A DNA stretch of 64,000 nucleotides from Nonomuraea purpurea (lineage in GTDB: Bacteria; Actinomycetota; Actinomycetes; Streptosporangiales; Streptosporangiaceae): contig NZ_JBHSBI010000001.1 of assembly GCF_042650645.1 (NCBI RefSeq), forward strand, positions 248,001 through 312,000, given 5' to 3'. The translations under genes were made by a program, and so were the position numbers. The notes under the pieces are model-generated. The model had not been told where the DNA came from and did not search any database. It saw nothing but the letters and a program-made list of their open reading frames with translations. Positions 1 through 8,999 of the stretch are shown here, in pieces. The first letter of the stretch is position 1; each line of letters begins with the position of its first letter.

Positions 1-3000
1 GTGGGAAGCGGTTATCGGGCCAGTAGATGGTCCGATGTCCCCGGCGGCCCTACCACATCAGGTGCTTGGCCGTTCCAGGGCTCGATCGACGAGTTCGCGC
101 TGTATCGCGAGCCGCTTACAGACGCCGTGGTCCAGTCCCACTGGGCCGCCCGGGCCAAGATCAGCCACAAACTGTCTCAGATCACGTTGCCGTCCGGCCG
201 GATCTGGGCCAAGAACACCTACGACCCGGCGACCGACCGGCTTCTGACGCACACCGACCGGCACGGCGGCACCTGGCAGCTGGGCGAGTTCGAGATCGAC
301 TGGGTCGAGCGGCTCTACAAGATCAGGCTGACCGATCCGCGCGGCGGCACTCTGGACTACGCCTACGACTCGCTGCGCAACGAGCGGCTGGCGTACATGA
401 CCGACCAGGCCGGGGCCAAGACCAGCTTCGAGTACGACACCGGCGGCTTCTCCATCAAGACAACCGACCCGAACAACAACATGTTCCGGCAGTGGAACGA
501 CAAACGCGGCAACGTGATCCAGTCGAAGTCTTGCCGAACCGCTACCAACTGCCAGAACGCCTATGTCGAGTACTACCTGAACAAGGACGACGAGCTCGAT
601 CCGCGCAACGACCAGATGCTCGCCTTCCGGGATGCCCGCTCCTCCGACGCCGACAGCAATACCTACGCCATCACGGCGGAGTACAACGCCTACGGTCAGA
701 TCACGAAGAAGAGCACACCGGCGACGTCCGACTTCCCTGAGGGTCGCTCGACGACAGTCACCTACACCGATGGCACCGAGCCCGCCGCTGGCGGCGGCAC
801 CACCCCCGCAGGGCTGGAGAAGACCCGGACCGACGCGCGGGGAAGCGTCTGGTCCTATGCTTATACATCCGCGGGTGACCTGGCGGAACAGATGGATCCG
901 CGGGGGTTGGTGACCAAGCTCGGCTACGACGAGATCGGTCGGTTGACCTCCACCACGAAGGTGTCGAAAGCTAACCCGGACGGCGTCACAACCGCCATCA
1001 CCTACGACGTCCTTGGCCGGGTGGCCACGACGACGGGTGCGGCGGTCAAGAACGAGATTACCGGAGTGACCCACACGGCTCGTATCACCTACGGCTACGA
1101 CCTGGACGGCAACAAGCTGTCCGAGGCCGTCACGGATCTGACCGGCGGAGACGCCGAGCGGAAGACCGTCTACACCTATGACGACTTCGGCCGCCAGGAC
1201 ACCACCACCGATCCTGAAGGCGGCGTCACCCGCCAGACCTGGAACACCCTTGGGCAGAAAACTACGTCAACGGACGCCCGCGGCACCGTCCTCGCCTACG
1301 GTTACAGCGCGCGGGGCGAACTGACCTCCACCATGCTGAAGGGGTGGACCGGCAGCCCGGTCGATCCCCAGCCGGCCAAGGACGTGGAGCTGGAAAGCCG
1401 CTCCTACGACGCCGCGGGGCGACTGGTCATGCGGGTGGACGCGATGCTCCGCAAGACCTCCTACGCCTACTTCAATGACAACCGGCCGTCGCAGGTCATC
1501 GGCGACGACGTCAAACTCAACGGTTCCAACACGACCACCGACGTCGTACTGGAGGCCAACACCTACGACGCGGCAGGCAACCTCACCCAGCAAGTCACCG
1601 GTGGGAAGGCCAAGGTCACGACGCAGTTTGTGTACGACGCCGCAGGCCGTTTGACGTCGCAGACGCTCGACCCGGCCGCCCTCAACCGCAGGACTACCTT
1701 CACCTACGACGCCAACAACAACGTCATCAGGTCCACCCTCACCGCAGCCGGTATAAGTCGAACCGAGACCAAGGAATTCGCCTACAACAAGGCCAACCAG
1801 CCGACCCGGCAAACCATCGAGAACGGCGACCAGGACATCGTCACCACCACCGGCTATGACGATCGCGGCCTGGCTATCTCCACGACCGACCCACGGGGCA
1901 ACGCCAACGGCGCGGACGCCGACGACTACACCACCACCATGCGCTACGACATGCTCGACCGGCTGGTGGAAACCAAGGCGCCGCAGGTTCAAGTGGACAA
2001 GGACAGCGCCGCCGCGCCCGCACAGCCATCCACCCGGGCTGGCTACGACACGGTCGGTAATCAGACGCACCAGCGCGACGCCGAGGGCCGCTCCATCACC
2101 TCGACCTTCGACAAGGCGGGTAGGCTGACCAGAACCAGCGCGCTCCCGTACACGCCGCCGGGCGGCAGCCCGATCACCTCCACTGTCCAGCACTCCTACG
2201 ATGCGGCCGGCCTGCTCACGTCCACCACGGACCCGCGCGGCTACATCACCTCGTATGAGTACGATCAGCTCGGCCGGCAGGTTCGCGCTACCGACCCTGC
2301 CCCCGACGGCCAAAGCCCTGGCACTTGGGTGAGCGAATACGACATGGCTGGGGAGGTACTCGCTGGCGTCGACCCGAATGGCGCGCGAACTCAAGCCACC
2401 TACGATGACCTTGGCCGACAGATCACCGCCACCCAGATCGAGCGCAAGCCCGCCAATGCCTCGTACACCACCACGATGGAGTACGACGAGGCCGGGTGGT
2501 TGGTCAAGCAGATCGCGCCTGGCAGTAAGGCCACCAGTTTCACGGTCAATGTGGCAGGAGAGGTGACCTCCATCACCGACCCGACGACAAACACAACCAC
2601 CATGGATTACGACCTGGCCGGCCGCATCACCAAGACGACCGATCCGAACGGCAATGCCAGCACCGCTGAGTACGATCTGGCTGGCCGCAAGACCGCGGCT
2701 AAGGATCTGGACGCCGACGGCGCGGTGCTGCGCACCTACGGCTATGGGCACGACCGGGCAGGCAATCCCACCAGCAGCACGTCACCGGAAGGCCACGTCA
2801 CCAAGCAAACCTTCGACGCGCTGAACCGGGCCACGTCCCTCATCGAACCGATCTCGGACGGTGAGTCGATCACCACGAGCTTCGGCTACGACGCTACCGG
2901 TGCTCGTACCCGGATTACCGATGGGCGCGGCAACGCCACCTGGACCAGCTACAACAGCTTGGGGCTGGTGGAAACGGTGACCGAGTCGGCCACCGCCGCC

Positions 3001-5526
3001 CACCCGGAGGCGGCCGACCGCACCTGGACCCACCTCTACGACGCGGCAGGCAACCAGACGGCCACCATTCAGCCCGGCGGGGTGCGCATCGACCGCACCT
3101 TCAACCACCTCAACCAGCTCACCAAGGAGAGCGGCGCGGGCAGCGGCACTACCACGGCCGAGCGCATCTTCGGTTACGACCTGGCAGGCCGCCGTACCAC
3201 CGGAGGCGACTTGGCCATCGGCTACAACGACCGCGGCCTGCCGCTCAGCGTCCAGCGAGGCACCACTCAGGAGAGCGCCTACACCTACGACGCGCTCGGC
3301 AACCCCACTCAGCGCATCGACGCCGCCGGAACCGCCACCTTCACCTACGACAACGCCAACCGTCTGGCCACCGCCACTGACCCGGTCACCAATCGCACCC
3401 TCACCTACGGCTACGATCCGGCCAGTCGACTGAAGACCATCGCCGCCACCAGTGGCCAGGCCAGCACCCAGACCATCGACTACGACGACCTGGACCGGGT
3501 CACCGGTCAGGCGCTGAAGAACGGCTCGGGCACCCAGCTCGCGAAGGTCACCTACGGGTGGGACAAGGACGACAACCTCACCACCAAGACCACCGCCGGC
3601 ACCGCCGGGGCGGGAACCAACACCTACGCCTACGACCACACCGGACGGCTCACCTCCTGGACCGCCCCTGGCGGCGCGGTCACCGCCTACGAATGGGACG
3701 CCGCCGGCAACCGCACCAAAGCTGGCGATAAGACGTTCACCTACGACGAGCGCAACCGCCTCACCACCGGCGACGGCACCGACTACACCTACACCCCCCG
3801 CGGCACCCTCTCCACCAGCACCACGGCCGGCGCCACCACGAACTACACCTTCGACGCCTTTGACCGGCTCATCGCCGACGGAGACAGCCTCTACAGCTAC
3901 GACGCTCTCAACCGGGTCGCCTCCCGCATCCGCGGCACCGACAAGCAGACCTTCGCCTACTCCGGCCTCGGCAACGATCTGGCCGCCATCACCGACAGCA
4001 GCGGCACCGTCCAGGCACGCTATGCGCGTGATGTCGGCGGCGGCCTGCTCAGCCTGCAGGAAGACACCGGCCCGGCAGCCGCGGCGCTGACGGATCTGCA
4101 CGGCGACCTGGTGGCCACCTTCACCACCACCCTGCAGACCTCGACCGCCTACGACCCGTTCGGCGCCGTTACCGCCCAGACCGGCGTCAAGACCCAACTC
4201 GGCTATCAGGGCGAATACACCGATCCGGAAACCGGCAAGGTCAACATGCACGCCCGCTGGTACCAGCCCGGCACCGGCGCCTTCACCAGCCGCGACACCA
4301 TGACCTTGGAACCGACCTCGTCGGTGCAGGCCAACCGCTACAGCTACGCCAACGCCTCACCCCTCACCGGCACTGACCCCACCGGCCACTCGACCGACGC
4401 GATCGTTCCAGGCGGCTCGCTGAATGAAGCCGGGCCGGGCTATGGCGGATGCATCATGGGCGGCAGCATCTGCCATGAGACGGAGACCCACGCGCGCTGG
4501 TGGAACGACTTCATCAACGCACCCGGCTACGACTACCTCTATGGCTCGCAATTCTCCGACGAGGAACTCAAGCGCCTCGGCTACAAGATCATGCCCAACG
4601 GGCGACCGGTCGATCAGCCCAGCTTTTGGTTCGCCAGCGCGAAGGTGCAGAATGACTACATGTCAAACTGGTCGCCAGTTATGACGACTGGTGAACTGGC
4701 AACGAGCTGGATTCTGGCCGGAGGCATGGCTAGCATCCAGGCCATGAATGAAGCCGCCAAGTTGAACTCCGACGATTGGCGCCTGATATTCAACCCGGAG
4801 AAGGCTAAGGCCACTGCTGGGAGTGGTCAGGGTGAAATAATTTCTGCAGGTGGCGTCGGTGGCGCGGCGCCTGATTATCTAGCAATGTACTCTCACTACA
4901 AGTATATAGTGAAGTACTGGAGAGATATCGAAAAAGCCGCTGCAAATCACGGAATCAACAAGAATGTGCTGGCTGCCGTTCTCATGTATGAAAGCCATTG
5001 GCAAGCCGATCAGTCCGGTGGTCCCATTGTCGGTGACGCTGCTAGGGTGAAATTGCAGGGCGAAGGTGCATCCGTCGGCGTCGCGCAACTGGAAATCTAT
5101 AAAGTTCGGATGCTGCTGGCCAAGCATAAAGGAAGTGAGTATCTCGACAAGAAGAAGTGGCCCGCCGAGCGCATTAACGCCTATATGACCCACGCCCCCA
5201 GCGCGATACACATGGCGGCCGCATGGATGCGCCACCTGAAGGAGAACGTCAAGGGCCTCGGTCGCCCCTTGACTGACATGGAGGCGGCCATCGGGTACTG
5301 CGGTTGTTCTGGAGTGGTTATGGATCCGAACAGCGGAATAATAACTGCTGGTCGATTCGTGGAGTGGGTGAAGAGCGGCTACAATCCTAATAGTCTTGAG
5401 GTCTCGAAGAAGAACGAGAAGAATCGGGGAATTGCAGTGAAGCGCCGCGCCAGCATTCTGCAGTATATGAACTACGCCGATGGGCTCTGGAAATGTGGAA
5501 AAGCTGCATGCTGGATGTACCAGTAA
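1..5526 (+). CDS. RHS/YD-repeat polymorphic toxin with lysozyme-like C-terminal domain (5' partial)
   Basis: The frame is open from base 1, so the true N-terminus probably lies upstream. Residues about 20-50 look like the end of a LamG/concanavalin-like domain (SIDEFALYREPL). Residues about 60-1460 are YD repeats (many YDxxGRL, TDPxG and YGYD motifs), closing with the usual RHS core end (GYQGEYTDPETG, ARWYQPGTGAF, NPLTGTDPTGH-like). RHS proteins form a shell around a C-terminal toxin. The variable tail, about 380 residues, is AT-richer than the core. It contains a lysozyme/lytic-transglycosylase-like segment with candidate catalytic Glu1664 in YESHW and the SVGVAQL motif at about 1691-1697. 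Inferred role: an exported effector that cuts peptidoglycan. The lipoprotein gene 58 bases downstream is the likely immunity gene. The RHS call is firm; the enzymatic activity is inferred from motifs only. Confidence 0.9.
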   Translation: MGSGYRASRWSDVPGGPTTSGAWPFQGSIDEFALYREPLTDAVVQSHWAARAKISHKLSQITLPSGRIWAKNTYDPATDRLLTHTDRHGGTWQLGEFEIDWVERLYKIRLTDPRGGTLDYAYDSLRNERLAYMTDQAGAKTSFEYDTGGFSIKTTDPNNNMFRQWNDKRGNVIQSKSCRTATNCQNAYVEYYLNKDDELDPRNDQMLAFRDARSSDADSNTYAITAEYNAYGQITKKSTPATSDFPEGRSTTVTYTDGTEPAAGGGTTPAGLEKTRTDARGSVWSYAYTSAGDLAEQMDPRGLVTKLGYDEIGRLTSTTKVSKANPDGVTTAITYDVLGRVATTTGAAVKNEITGVTHTARITYGYDLDGNKLSEAVTDLTGGDAERKTVYTYDDFGRQDTTTDPEGGVTRQTWNTLGQKTTSTDARGTVLAYGYSARGELTSTMLKGWTGSPVDPQPAKDVELESRSYDAAGRLVMRVDAMLRKTSYAYFNDNRPSQVIGDDVKLNGSNTTTDVVLEANTYDAAGNLTQQVTGGKAKVTTQFVYDAAGRLTSQTLDPAALNRRTTFTYDANNNVIRSTLTAAGISRTETKEFAYNKANQPTRQTIENGDQDIVTTTGYDDRGLAISTTDPRGNANGADADDYTTTMRYDMLDRLVETKAPQVQVDKDSAAAPAQPSTRAGYDTVGNQTHQRDAEGRSITSTFDKAGRLTRTSALPYTPPGGSPITSTVQHSYDAAGLLTSTTDPRGYITSYEYDQLGRQVRATDPAPDGQSPGTWVSEYDMAGEVLAGVDPNGARTQATYDDLGRQITATQIERKPANASYTTTMEYDEAGWLVKQIAPGSKATSFTVNVAGEVTSITDPTTNTTTMDYDLAGRITKTTDPNGNASTAEYDLAGRKTAAKDLDADGAVLRTYGYGHDRAGNPTSSTSPEGHVTKQTFDALNRATSLIEPISDGESITTSFGYDATGARTRITDGRGNATWTSYNSLGLVETVTESATAAHPEAADRTWTHLYDAAGNQTATIQPGGVRIDRTFNHLNQLTKESGAGSGTTTAERIFGYDLAGRRTTGGDLAIGYNDRGLPLSVQRGTTQESAYTYDALGNPTQRIDAAGTATFTYDNANRLATATDPVTNRTLTYGYDPASRLKTIAATSGQASTQTIDYDDLDRVTGQALKNGSGTQLAKVTYGWDKDDNLTTKTTAGTAGAGTNTYAYDHTGRLTSWTAPGGAVTAYEWDAAGNRTKAGDKTFTYDERNRLTTGDGTDYTYTPRGTLSTSTTAGATTNYTFDAFDRLIADGDSLYSYDALNRVASRIRGTDKQTFAYSGLGNDLAAITDSSGTVQARYARDVGGGLLSLQEDTGPAAAALTDLHGDLVATFTTTLQTSTAYDPFGAVTAQTGVKTQLGYQGEYTDPETGKVNMHARWYQPGTGAFTSRDTMTLEPTSSVQANRYSYANASPLTGTDPTGHSTDAIVPGGSLNEAGPGYGGCIMGGSICHETETHARWWNDFINAPGYDYLYGSQFSDEELKRLGYKIMPNGRPVDQPSFWFASAKVQNDYMSNWSPVMTTGELATSWILAGGMASIQAMNEAAKLNSDDWRLIFNPEKAKATAGSGQGEIISAGGVGGAAPDYLAMYSHYKYIVKYWRDIEKAAANHGINKNVLAAVLMYESHWQADQSGGPIVGDAARVKLQGEGASVGVAQLEIYKVRMLLAKHKGSEYLDKKKWPAERINAYMTHAPSAIHMAAAWMRHLKENVKGLGRPLTDMEAAIGYCGCSGVVMDPNSGIITAGRFVEWVKSGYNPNSLEVSKKNEKNRGIAVKRRASILQYMNYADGLWKCGKAACWMYQ

Positions 5527-5584
5527 AGGCCAGCAGTCGTCGACCCTACCGCCGAGCAAGGCGGAGCGAGAAAAGCGGAGTATT

Positions 5585-6031
5585 ATGCGGGCTGGAAGAA
5601 TGACTGCCATCGCCCTCGCCGTCTCACTTGTCATCGGAGGGTGTGCGGTGAAACCTGACGAGGTCGACGTCGGGGCGCTCGAAGAAGTACGCAAAATTGG
5701 CACAATTATCTGGGAGAAGCGTTTCGAAGGACTTATGGGGAACGATCCTGACGTGACCCATATTTTCGTCCTCAACGTCGGTGGCGATACCGAGCAGGAA
5801 TCACTCAAGAAGGCGGTCACCTCTCTTCGCAGCCGGAGTTGGGTCATCTCTCTTGAAGATCTTCCCACCAGCGTCTTCATGGAATCGTCCAAGTGGAATG
5901 GAGCTCACCTTGCCATGTATGCGCTTAGCGACTCCGACGAGAATGATGATCCCGAGGTGATAGAGGCAATCAAGAAACAAGGCGTCGAGCCTGGAGGGCT
6001 CATAAGCGTCTCCGCGTACCAGGGTTCGTAA
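5585..6031 (+). CDS. Small lipoprotein, candidate immunity protein for the upstream RHS effector
   Basis: This 148-residue protein starts at ATG 5585, chosen because a GCGGAG ribosome-binding site lies a few bases upstream and the product then opens with a clean lipoprotein signal: MRAGRM, a hydrophobic stretch and the lipobox VIGGC with Cys at residue 21. The mature part is short and acidic, with no family I recognise. It follows the RHS gene on the same strand and has the same AT-richer composition as the toxin tail. Immunity proteins are normally encoded directly downstream of polymorphic toxins. A membrane-anchored, outward-facing lipoprotein is where protection from a wall-cutting toxin would be needed. 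The function is inference; it could be an unrelated lipoprotein. Confidence 0.7.
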   Translation: MRAGRMTAIALAVSLVIGGCAVKPDEVDVGALEEVRKIGTIIWEKRFEGLMGNDPDVTHIFVLNVGGDTEQESLKKAVTSLRSRSWVISLEDLPTSVFMESSKWNGAHLAMYALSDSDENDDPEVIEAIKKQGVEPGGLISVSAYQGS

Positions 6032-6510
6032 GTACTCTTCTGGCCTCGCTTCCTTTGCGGAGCTGTTACGGCAGTTGTAGATCGTTAGATGGTGGGCGGA
6101 GGTCTTATTCACGCCGCCCGGGTTCGAAGCCTTCATAGCGGGGTCAAGGATGTCGAGTTCGATCACGTCTCGGCCGCTAAGGCCGTGCTCCTCAGACGTT
6201 CAGCAGGGGGTGGTCCAGGACTCTGTAACTTGGCCATCAGCCAGGGCGATGTCCAGTTGCCGATACCAAGGTTGAGCCGGCGTCCATCCCTCTGTCGGTC
6301 GGAAGTACAAACGCAGCCAGCGGGCCGATCCGGGAACAGGACCACCCAGATGCCGAGTTCCACAGGGCTTGAGGAGTTCTCGGATGGTGAGACGGTGATG
6401 GGCTTGGCGCAGGTCACGGCTTGATCGCGTGCGGTGTGGCAACCCCCTGACATGCAACAAGACCCCGTAGAACGGCGGTTCTTCACGCCAGTCCGATCAA
6501 CGGAGTCTCG
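6032..6510. other. Intergenic stretch without a convincing gene
   Basis: Both strands contain short open frames here. The longest lie on the minus strand at about 6200-6460 and 6163-6837, and on the plus strand at 6089-6424. None shows a recognisable domain, a good ribosome-binding site or consistent codon use. Since transposase scraps follow directly, this is probably decayed mobile-element or toxin-cassette DNA. Confidence 0.4.
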
Positions 6511-6933
6511 TTGTCCGTGCAGTCTGCCATGCCGCCCGCCTTGTCCGCCATCGCTACCGTGATCAACGACGTTGACCTGGACGAAAGCGTTCTCGACGAA
6601 AGGGCGGCAGACCTGACGGACCTGCGGCAGGTGTGGGCGCAGATCCCCGACCCTCGTGATCGGCGGGGACGGCGGCACCCGCTGGTGGTGATGCTCGGCC
6701 TGGTCCAGGCGGCGCTGGTCTCCGGCGCGACTTCCTACGCCGCGATCCGGCACTGGATCGCCGCCGCGCCACAGGAGGTCCTGGAGCGGCTCGGCGCCCG
6801 CCGCGACCGGCGGAGCGGGATGTTCATCGCTCCGCATCCCGACAGCGTGTGCCGAACGATCAAGCTGGTCAACGCCGCCACCGCAGCCACCCGCGCGTGG
6901 TCAAACGAGCCCGGCACAACTCCTACTGGGTAA
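6511..6933 (+). pseudogene. Truncated ISAs1-family transposase, N-terminal domain only
   Basis: The 140-residue frame carries LRQVWAQIPDPRDRRGRRHP, then LVVMLGLVQAALVSGATSYAAIRHW and a DSVCRTIKL segment. This is the pattern of the N-terminal domain associated with ISAs1-type DDE transposases (about 90 residues). The catalytic DDE domain, which should add about 250 residues, is missing. The frame runs instead into unrelated sequence and stops at 6931. The first codon is TTG at 6511 with no clear ribosome-binding site. It is a dead remnant. The family call rests on the R-rich PDPRDRRGRRH motif and the hydrophobic block after it. Confidence 0.65.
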
Positions 6934-7040
6934 ACGCCCCGGCGACATCGGCACTCACCTGCGCGAATCCGTCGGCATCCACGATCGGCATCCCGGTCCG
7001 GCTTTGATCGATCTCGCCCATCCCTCATGCATAGCGTGAC
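6894..7040 (+). pseudogene. C-terminal scrap of a second (IS4-type) transposase, frameshifted
   Basis: Reading from 6894 gives RVVKRARHNSYW. After a one-base shift near 6929 it continues GKRPGDIGTHLRES and on to a stop at 7038. The combination KRARHNSY followed by KRPGDxGT is, from memory, the usual end of IS4-type transposases in actinomycetes. It overlaps the end of the ISAs1-type piece in another frame, so two unrelated insertion-sequence remnants are joined here. No terminal inverted repeats were seen. Confidence 0.4.
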
Positions 7041-7086
7041 TAATCATTTACAATAAGTGAGATATCTCGGCGTGGAGAGGATGCAG

Positions 7087-8670
7087 ATGTCCGGCGAGGG
7101 CTACCGAGGGTTGCTCCAGGCTCGCTGCTGGGGTAAACACCTCCGGGAGAAGGGCTTCACGTGGGATCAGATCGCCGACGTGCTCGCGCTCACCCACCAA
7201 GCCAGCCCGCTTCGGTTGTATCGGCTGGCCCACGGCCGCACCGCCGTCGACGTGGTGGCCATGGTCAACGACGCCGATCCGGCGGGCACCGCGACACTGC
7301 GCGAGTCGCGACTGTACGAGTTCGAGTTCTGGCCAGGGGCGGGACGCCGGCCACCCGCGCGTCTGCTCACTGTGCTGGCCAAGATCTATCAGACCGCTGC
7401 CCGCACACTGGTGTGCGACGAGGCATTGGCGTCGTACAGCACCTCTGACCGTGAGGCAATCTGTGGAGCGGACTTCCGGGAGTTGGACGCCAACCGGCCC
7501 CCAAGTCGGGAGCGTGCCACCATGGAAGTGAGCGCCGCAGCTGTACCCGCTGACACGTCGCTCGTAGACGCCTCAGCGTGTGTGCGGTTGCTGCATGCCA
7601 CCGGCGTTGAGGAGGCCGACATGAAGCGACGCGAGCTGCTCTTCGAACTGGCTCTGGTCCTGGGCGGAAGCCGGGCGCTCGATCTGCTGCGGATCCTCAC
7701 ACCGGACGAGGAGGAACGTCTGGCCGGGGTGCTACGCAGCGCCTGGCGGGTGGACGAGGCCGCAGTGCGCACGTTCGAGAAGCTGACCATGCAGGCGCGC
7801 CAGTCCGACGACACGCATGGGCCCGCGTCGCTGCTGCCAGCGGTGAACGGGCATCGGGTGGCGGTTGGGCGGCTCCTCTCACGTGCGTCCATGCCGCCGA
7901 GCCTGCACGACCGGCTGCTCGGAACATATGTGGACCTGTCGCAGCTGGCGGGCTATCTCGCCTACGACTTGCTCGACATACCCGCGGCGGAGCAACCGCT
8001 GAACGATGGGCTGCGAGCCGCCCTCGACCTCGACGACCACACATTGATCGGCTATGCGCACTACTGGCTGGGAAGGGTGGCTGCGGACCAGCAGCGAACC
8101 GCCGCAGTTCTGGATCACGCTTTCGCGGCCCAGGAGTGGGTTGCCCGGTCTCCGAGCAAGCTGTTGGAGTCGCTAATCGAATCGTTGTTCTCGATCGCCC
8201 ATGCCACCGAAGGCGATGCTGCGGCGAGTGCTCGCGCGCATGACAGGGCGCTCGCGTTGGCAGGAGCGCCGAAGGACAACGAACCAGCGTTCCTGTACTG
8301 GATCACGCCTGCTGCCGTCGAATCCAGAAGGGCTTCGTTGCTGGTCCAGCTCAATCAGCCCTGGCCCGCTGTGGCGGCGGCCGAGCGGTCTCTGGCCAAG
8401 CACGATTCTCGGTACTCGAGAATCCGCGGACTCTCACTCGCTCGTTATGCCAGCGCCTTGACGCTCTCCAAGGAGATCCCCGAGGCCACAGCCAAGTTGA
8501 CGGAGGCCGCCGACATCACCAGGCAACACAGCTCGGCTCGGCTGAGCGACGAGATCGGCCAGGCGCGCGCCCGGCTGGATCCATGGGCTGATACCACTTA
8601 CGTCCGTCAACTGGACGAGACGCTGCGATCCTGCGGCCTCACCTGGGCTGGCCCAGCAGGAGGGGTGTGA
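7087..8670 (+). CDS. HTH-TPR transcriptional regulator
   Basis: A regulator of about 527 residues. The N-terminal part (GKHLREKGFTWDQIADVLALTHQASPLRLYRLAHGRT) looks like an XRE-type helix-turn-helix. From about residue 170 to the end the protein is alpha-helical with TPR-like units, for example AEQPLNDGLRAALDLDDHTLIGYAHYWLGRVA. Such HTH-TPR proteins are common in actinomycetes; they usually control a neighbouring gene or sense a small ligand through the TPR part. ATG 7087 was chosen because GGAGAGG ends at 7080, leaving a six-base spacer; ATG 7081 would touch the ribosome-binding site. It stands alone between insertion-sequence remnants and the convergent signalling operon, so its target is unknown. 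Confidence 0.75.
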   Translation: MSGEGYRGLLQARCWGKHLREKGFTWDQIADVLALTHQASPLRLYRLAHGRTAVDVVAMVNDADPAGTATLRESRLYEFEFWPGAGRRPPARLLTVLAKIYQTAARTLVCDEALASYSTSDREAICGADFRELDANRPPSRERATMEVSAAAVPADTSLVDASACVRLLHATGVEEADMKRRELLFELALVLGGSRALDLLRILTPDEEERLAGVLRSAWRVDEAAVRTFEKLTMQARQSDDTHGPASLLPAVNGHRVAVGRLLSRASMPPSLHDRLLGTYVDLSQLAGYLAYDLLDIPAAEQPLNDGLRAALDLDDHTLIGYAHYWLGRVAADQQRTAAVLDHAFAAQEWVARSPSKLLESLIESLFSIAHATEGDAAASARAHDRALALAGAPKDNEPAFLYWITPAAVESRRASLLVQLNQPWPAVAAAERSLAKHDSRYSRIRGLSLARYASALTLSKEIPEATAKLTEAADITRQHSSARLSDEIGQARARLDPWADTTYVRQLDETLRSCGLTWAGPAGGV

Positions 8671-8830
8671 GCTGGCGGAAAATTCGGTCGCGTCCGCCAG
8701 CGAGTTCCGATTCGGAGCGCGCTCGATTGTGTCCGACCTGGTGTACCCACAGTCCCGGCGGCCTCGGTGGATCCTTCGTGGTGCGGTTTCTCGACCAGCG
8801 TAGCGAGCCTGACGGCGGCATCACCCCCAC

Positions 8831-8999
8831 GATCTGACGTACACAGCCGGCCTCGCTGGGATCGCGCCGAACGCCGCGCTTCACCTGTGCGGCACGGTGC
8901 CCGGTGCGATCACCTATGCCGCCAGGCGTTCCCAGCCGGGAGACGTGATCCTTCTCGAAGCCGCGCTGGCGCCCGCCAGCGCGAAGCTCGGTCATGAGC
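8831..8999 (+). pseudogene. Scrap of a secreted S8-type peptidase-like gene
   Basis: The open plus frame gives LTYTAGLAGIAPNAALHLCG, then AITYAARRSQPGDVILLE. The pattern GxAGIAPxAALH followed by A..YA...SQPGDVILLE occurs in actinobacterial subtilisin-like peptidases just after the catalytic-His region. There is no start codon, signal peptide, catalytic Asp or catalytic Ser. The piece runs into the 3' end of the solute-binding protein gene on the other strand. Apart from it, the 321-base gap 8671-8991 holds nothing I can recognise. Confidence 0.35.

Noticed and set aside
1267..4251. Long minus-strand frames opposite the RHS gene
   Set aside because: Shadow frames with Val/Gly-rich products and no ribosome-binding sites.
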